From positions 1 through 6,138 of the forward strand of contig DRJW01000420.1 in NCBI GenBank assembly GCA_011052055.1: DNA of 6,138 bases, in the 5' to 3' direction. The notes under the pieces are model-generated. The model saw nothing but the letters and a program-made list of their open reading frames with translations. It ran no database searches and was not told the DNA's origin. Within the stretch, counting starts at the first letter, position 1, and each line of letters begins with the position of its first letter. Below are positions 4,908 to 6,138 of this stretch, in pieces. Both the position numbers and the translations under genes were made by a program. The stretch comes from Nitrospirota bacterium (GTDB lineage: Bacteria; Nitrospinota_A; UBA7883).

Positions 4908-6138
4908 ATGAGTAAACCAGAAGCCATGAAAAACAACAGAAAACTTTTTCTTGCGCTGGTTGCGTTGGTCGTCTTTGCTCCCCTGCCGCTTGGTAGCAAC
5001 CGCCCATGGGCATGGGCAATATTGGAAGCAGGAGCATTCTCCATCCTTAGCCTCTGGCTGGCAAGCCATTGGAATCGCCCATTCAACCTTTCTCCGACAG
5101 TCAGGCATGCCAGGACACCACTTATGTTTTTGTGTGTTTGGCTGTTATATACTCTGTTTCAAGCGGTTCCTCTGCCGGCTGAGCTTGTCAAAATTCTGAG
5201 TTCCGCTTCATTTGAGCTATATTCATACGCATTAGGAATCGAGCCTTCCGCCTTGATATCGATCAGCGTCGACCGTGAAACAACCTTGGCGGAGTTTCTT
5301 AAGTATTGCTCATATGTCACCATTTTTTTTATGGTTCTTGTTCTTGTGGACAGCCATCGAAGAATACGGCTACTAGCGGTAGCCATGATGCTTGTCGGCC
5401 TGGCGGTGGCGGTTTATGGGTTGTTTAACACACTTACCGGGATAGAATATATCTGGTGGAGTCCTAAAGAGCATTATCGCGGGTTTGTCACAGGCACATT
5501 TATCAATCGCAACCACCTGGCCGGACATCTGGAGATTGTTATTCCGCTTACTTTGGGCCTGCTCATGGCGGGGCGGGGGAGAGCGCGTTATTATCCTAAT
5601 TTAAAAGTAAGAATCCGCACTTTTTTCTCTTTTGTTCTGGAAGGCGAAGGGCGAATAGCCGTTTATCTTTTAATCATGTTCGCCGCTCTGTTTTTAAGTG
5701 GCTCGCGTGGAGGCGTAGCGTCGATGTTCGCCGCGTTGTTTATCGGGTTTTTTGTCGCCGTTTTGGTTAAGGGGCGCAGTAGCGGCGAGGCGCGTTTCGC
5801 TCCATTTATCCTGGTGATGGCTCTTGTCGCCTCGCTCTGGCTTGGGCTGGGTAGCCTGCCGGACAGGTATGAGGCTACAGGTGGCAACATAGCCGCGCGA
5901 ACCAACGTATGGAGCCCGGCGCTTGAATTGTCGGGCAACTACCCTTTGTTCGGTTCTGGCGCCGGTACTTTCAAGTATATTTTTCCGATGTATGAAGATG
6001 GCTCGCTTAAAGGGTACTACGATCACGCCCACAACGATTATCTTGAAGTCTTGACTGACCAGGGGGTCATTGGTTTTATATTATTGGGTAGCGCGGTCGT
6101 TTTGCTGATGATTAAAATATTACCAGGGTTTGCAAGGC
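4908..6138 (+). CDS. O-antigen ligase/Wzy-family EPS polymerase (3' partial)
   Basis: An open frame runs from ATG 4908 to the right edge with no stop, giving 410 residues; the C-terminus is missing. The protein is polytopic, with hydrophobic segments near residues 11-28, 35-52, 70-86, 133-148, 155-175, 205-221, 250-263, 271-288, 298-314 and 385-403. Hallmarks of the Wzy_C/O-antigen ligase family are visible: GTFINRNHLAGHLE (196-209), LSGSRGG (263-269), ARTNVWSPALE (330-340), PLFGSGAGTF (346-355), and DHAHNDYLEVLTDQG (372-386) at the end of the large periplasmic loop. In an EPS locus with Wzc and OPX partners, repeat-unit polymerisation is more likely than ligation to lipid A core, but motifs cannot separate the two. 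No strong ribosome binding site precedes 4908; an in-frame ATG at 4926 is an alternative. The in-frame TAA at 4890 excludes an earlier start. Confidence 0.88.
   Translation, partial: MSKPEAMKNNRKLFLALVALVVFAPLPLGSNRPWAWAILEAGAFSILSLWLASHWNRPFNLSPTVRHARTPLMFLCVWLLYTLFQAVPLPAELVKILSSASFELYSYALGIEPSALISISVDRETTLAEFLKYCSYVTIFFMVLVLVDSHRRIRLLAVAMMLVGLAVAVYGLFNTLTGIEYIWWSPKEHYRGFVTGTFINRNHLAGHLEIVIPLTLGLLMAGRGRARYYPNLKVRIRTFFSFVLEGEGRIAVYLLIMFAALFLSGSRGGVASMFAALFIGFFVAVLVKGRSSGEARFAPFILVMALVASLWLGLGSLPDRYEATGGNIAARTNVWSPALELSGNYPLFGSGAGTFKYIFPMYEDGSLKGYYDHAHNDYLEVLTDQGVIGFILLGSAVVLLMIKILPGFAR

Noticed and set aside
4951..5199. Plus-strand 82-residue ORF in another frame
   Set aside because: It lies inside the Wzy-like gene, whose frame has clear membrane segments and family motifs; this one has a low-quality, Cys/His/Trp-rich translation.
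5663..6032. Overlapping minus-strand ORFs of 91 and 112 residues
   Set aside because: They lie antisense to the conserved motifs of the Wzy-like gene and have shadow-like composition (rich in Arg, Pro, Thr, Ala).
1..6138. CRISPR array, tRNA/rRNA, insertion sequence or attachment site
   Set aside because: I saw no regularly spaced repeats, tRNA-like cloverleaf, transposase motifs or flanking inverted/direct repeats by eye. Short repeats could be missed without computation.

Overview
This window is part of an exopolysaccharide (EPS) or capsule synthesis and export cluster. All supported genes are on the + strand. The host is a diderm (Gram-negative) bacterium: the window encodes an outer-membrane beta-barrel, a periplasmic polysaccharide export (OPX) protein and a Wzz-type chain-length protein fused to a tyrosine kinase. 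Base composition looks balanced to slightly GC-rich. The protein styles resemble EPS loci of Proteobacteria and related phyla, but I cannot name a taxon from the sequence.

Layout. (1) 3-812: the C-terminal 269 residues of an outer-membrane beta-barrel protein whose start lies upstream of the window. (2) 809-1375: a minimal OPX protein (one Poly_export domain, one SLBB domain), joined to gene 1 by an ATGA stop/start overlap. (3) 1442-4000: a large Wzc-like inner-membrane chain-length regulator and BY-kinase with an unexpected N-terminal GYF_2-type domain. (4) 4001-4165: a gap with a GC-rich hairpin followed by a T-rich tract, a consensus -35 hexamer, and a 28-codon ORF whose stop overlaps the next start. 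(5) 4166-4858: a single-pass membrane protein with TPR-like helices, resembling VpsP-type EPS accessory proteins. (6) 4859-4885: a perfect 16-base palindrome and T-run directly after that stop codon, a likely terminator or attenuator. (7) 4908-6138: an O-antigen ligase/Wzy-type polytopic membrane protein, cut off by the window's right edge.

How they work together (inference from families). The Wzy-like protein would join lipid-linked repeat units on the periplasmic side of the inner membrane. The Wzc-like protein would set chain length and drive export through its phosphorylation cycle. The short OPX protein and the upstream beta-barrel would carry polymer across the periplasm and outer membrane. 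The VpsP-like protein is an accessory of unknown role. No glycosyltransferase, flippase or initiating transferase is present here; they would be expected in flanking DNA.

The most unusual point is the cytoplasmic GYF_2 domain fused to the tyrosine kinase. Next are the paired beta-barrel and minimal OPX genes, and the hairpins on both sides of the VpsP-like gene. The rest looks like a recognisable EPS locus, not a new system.
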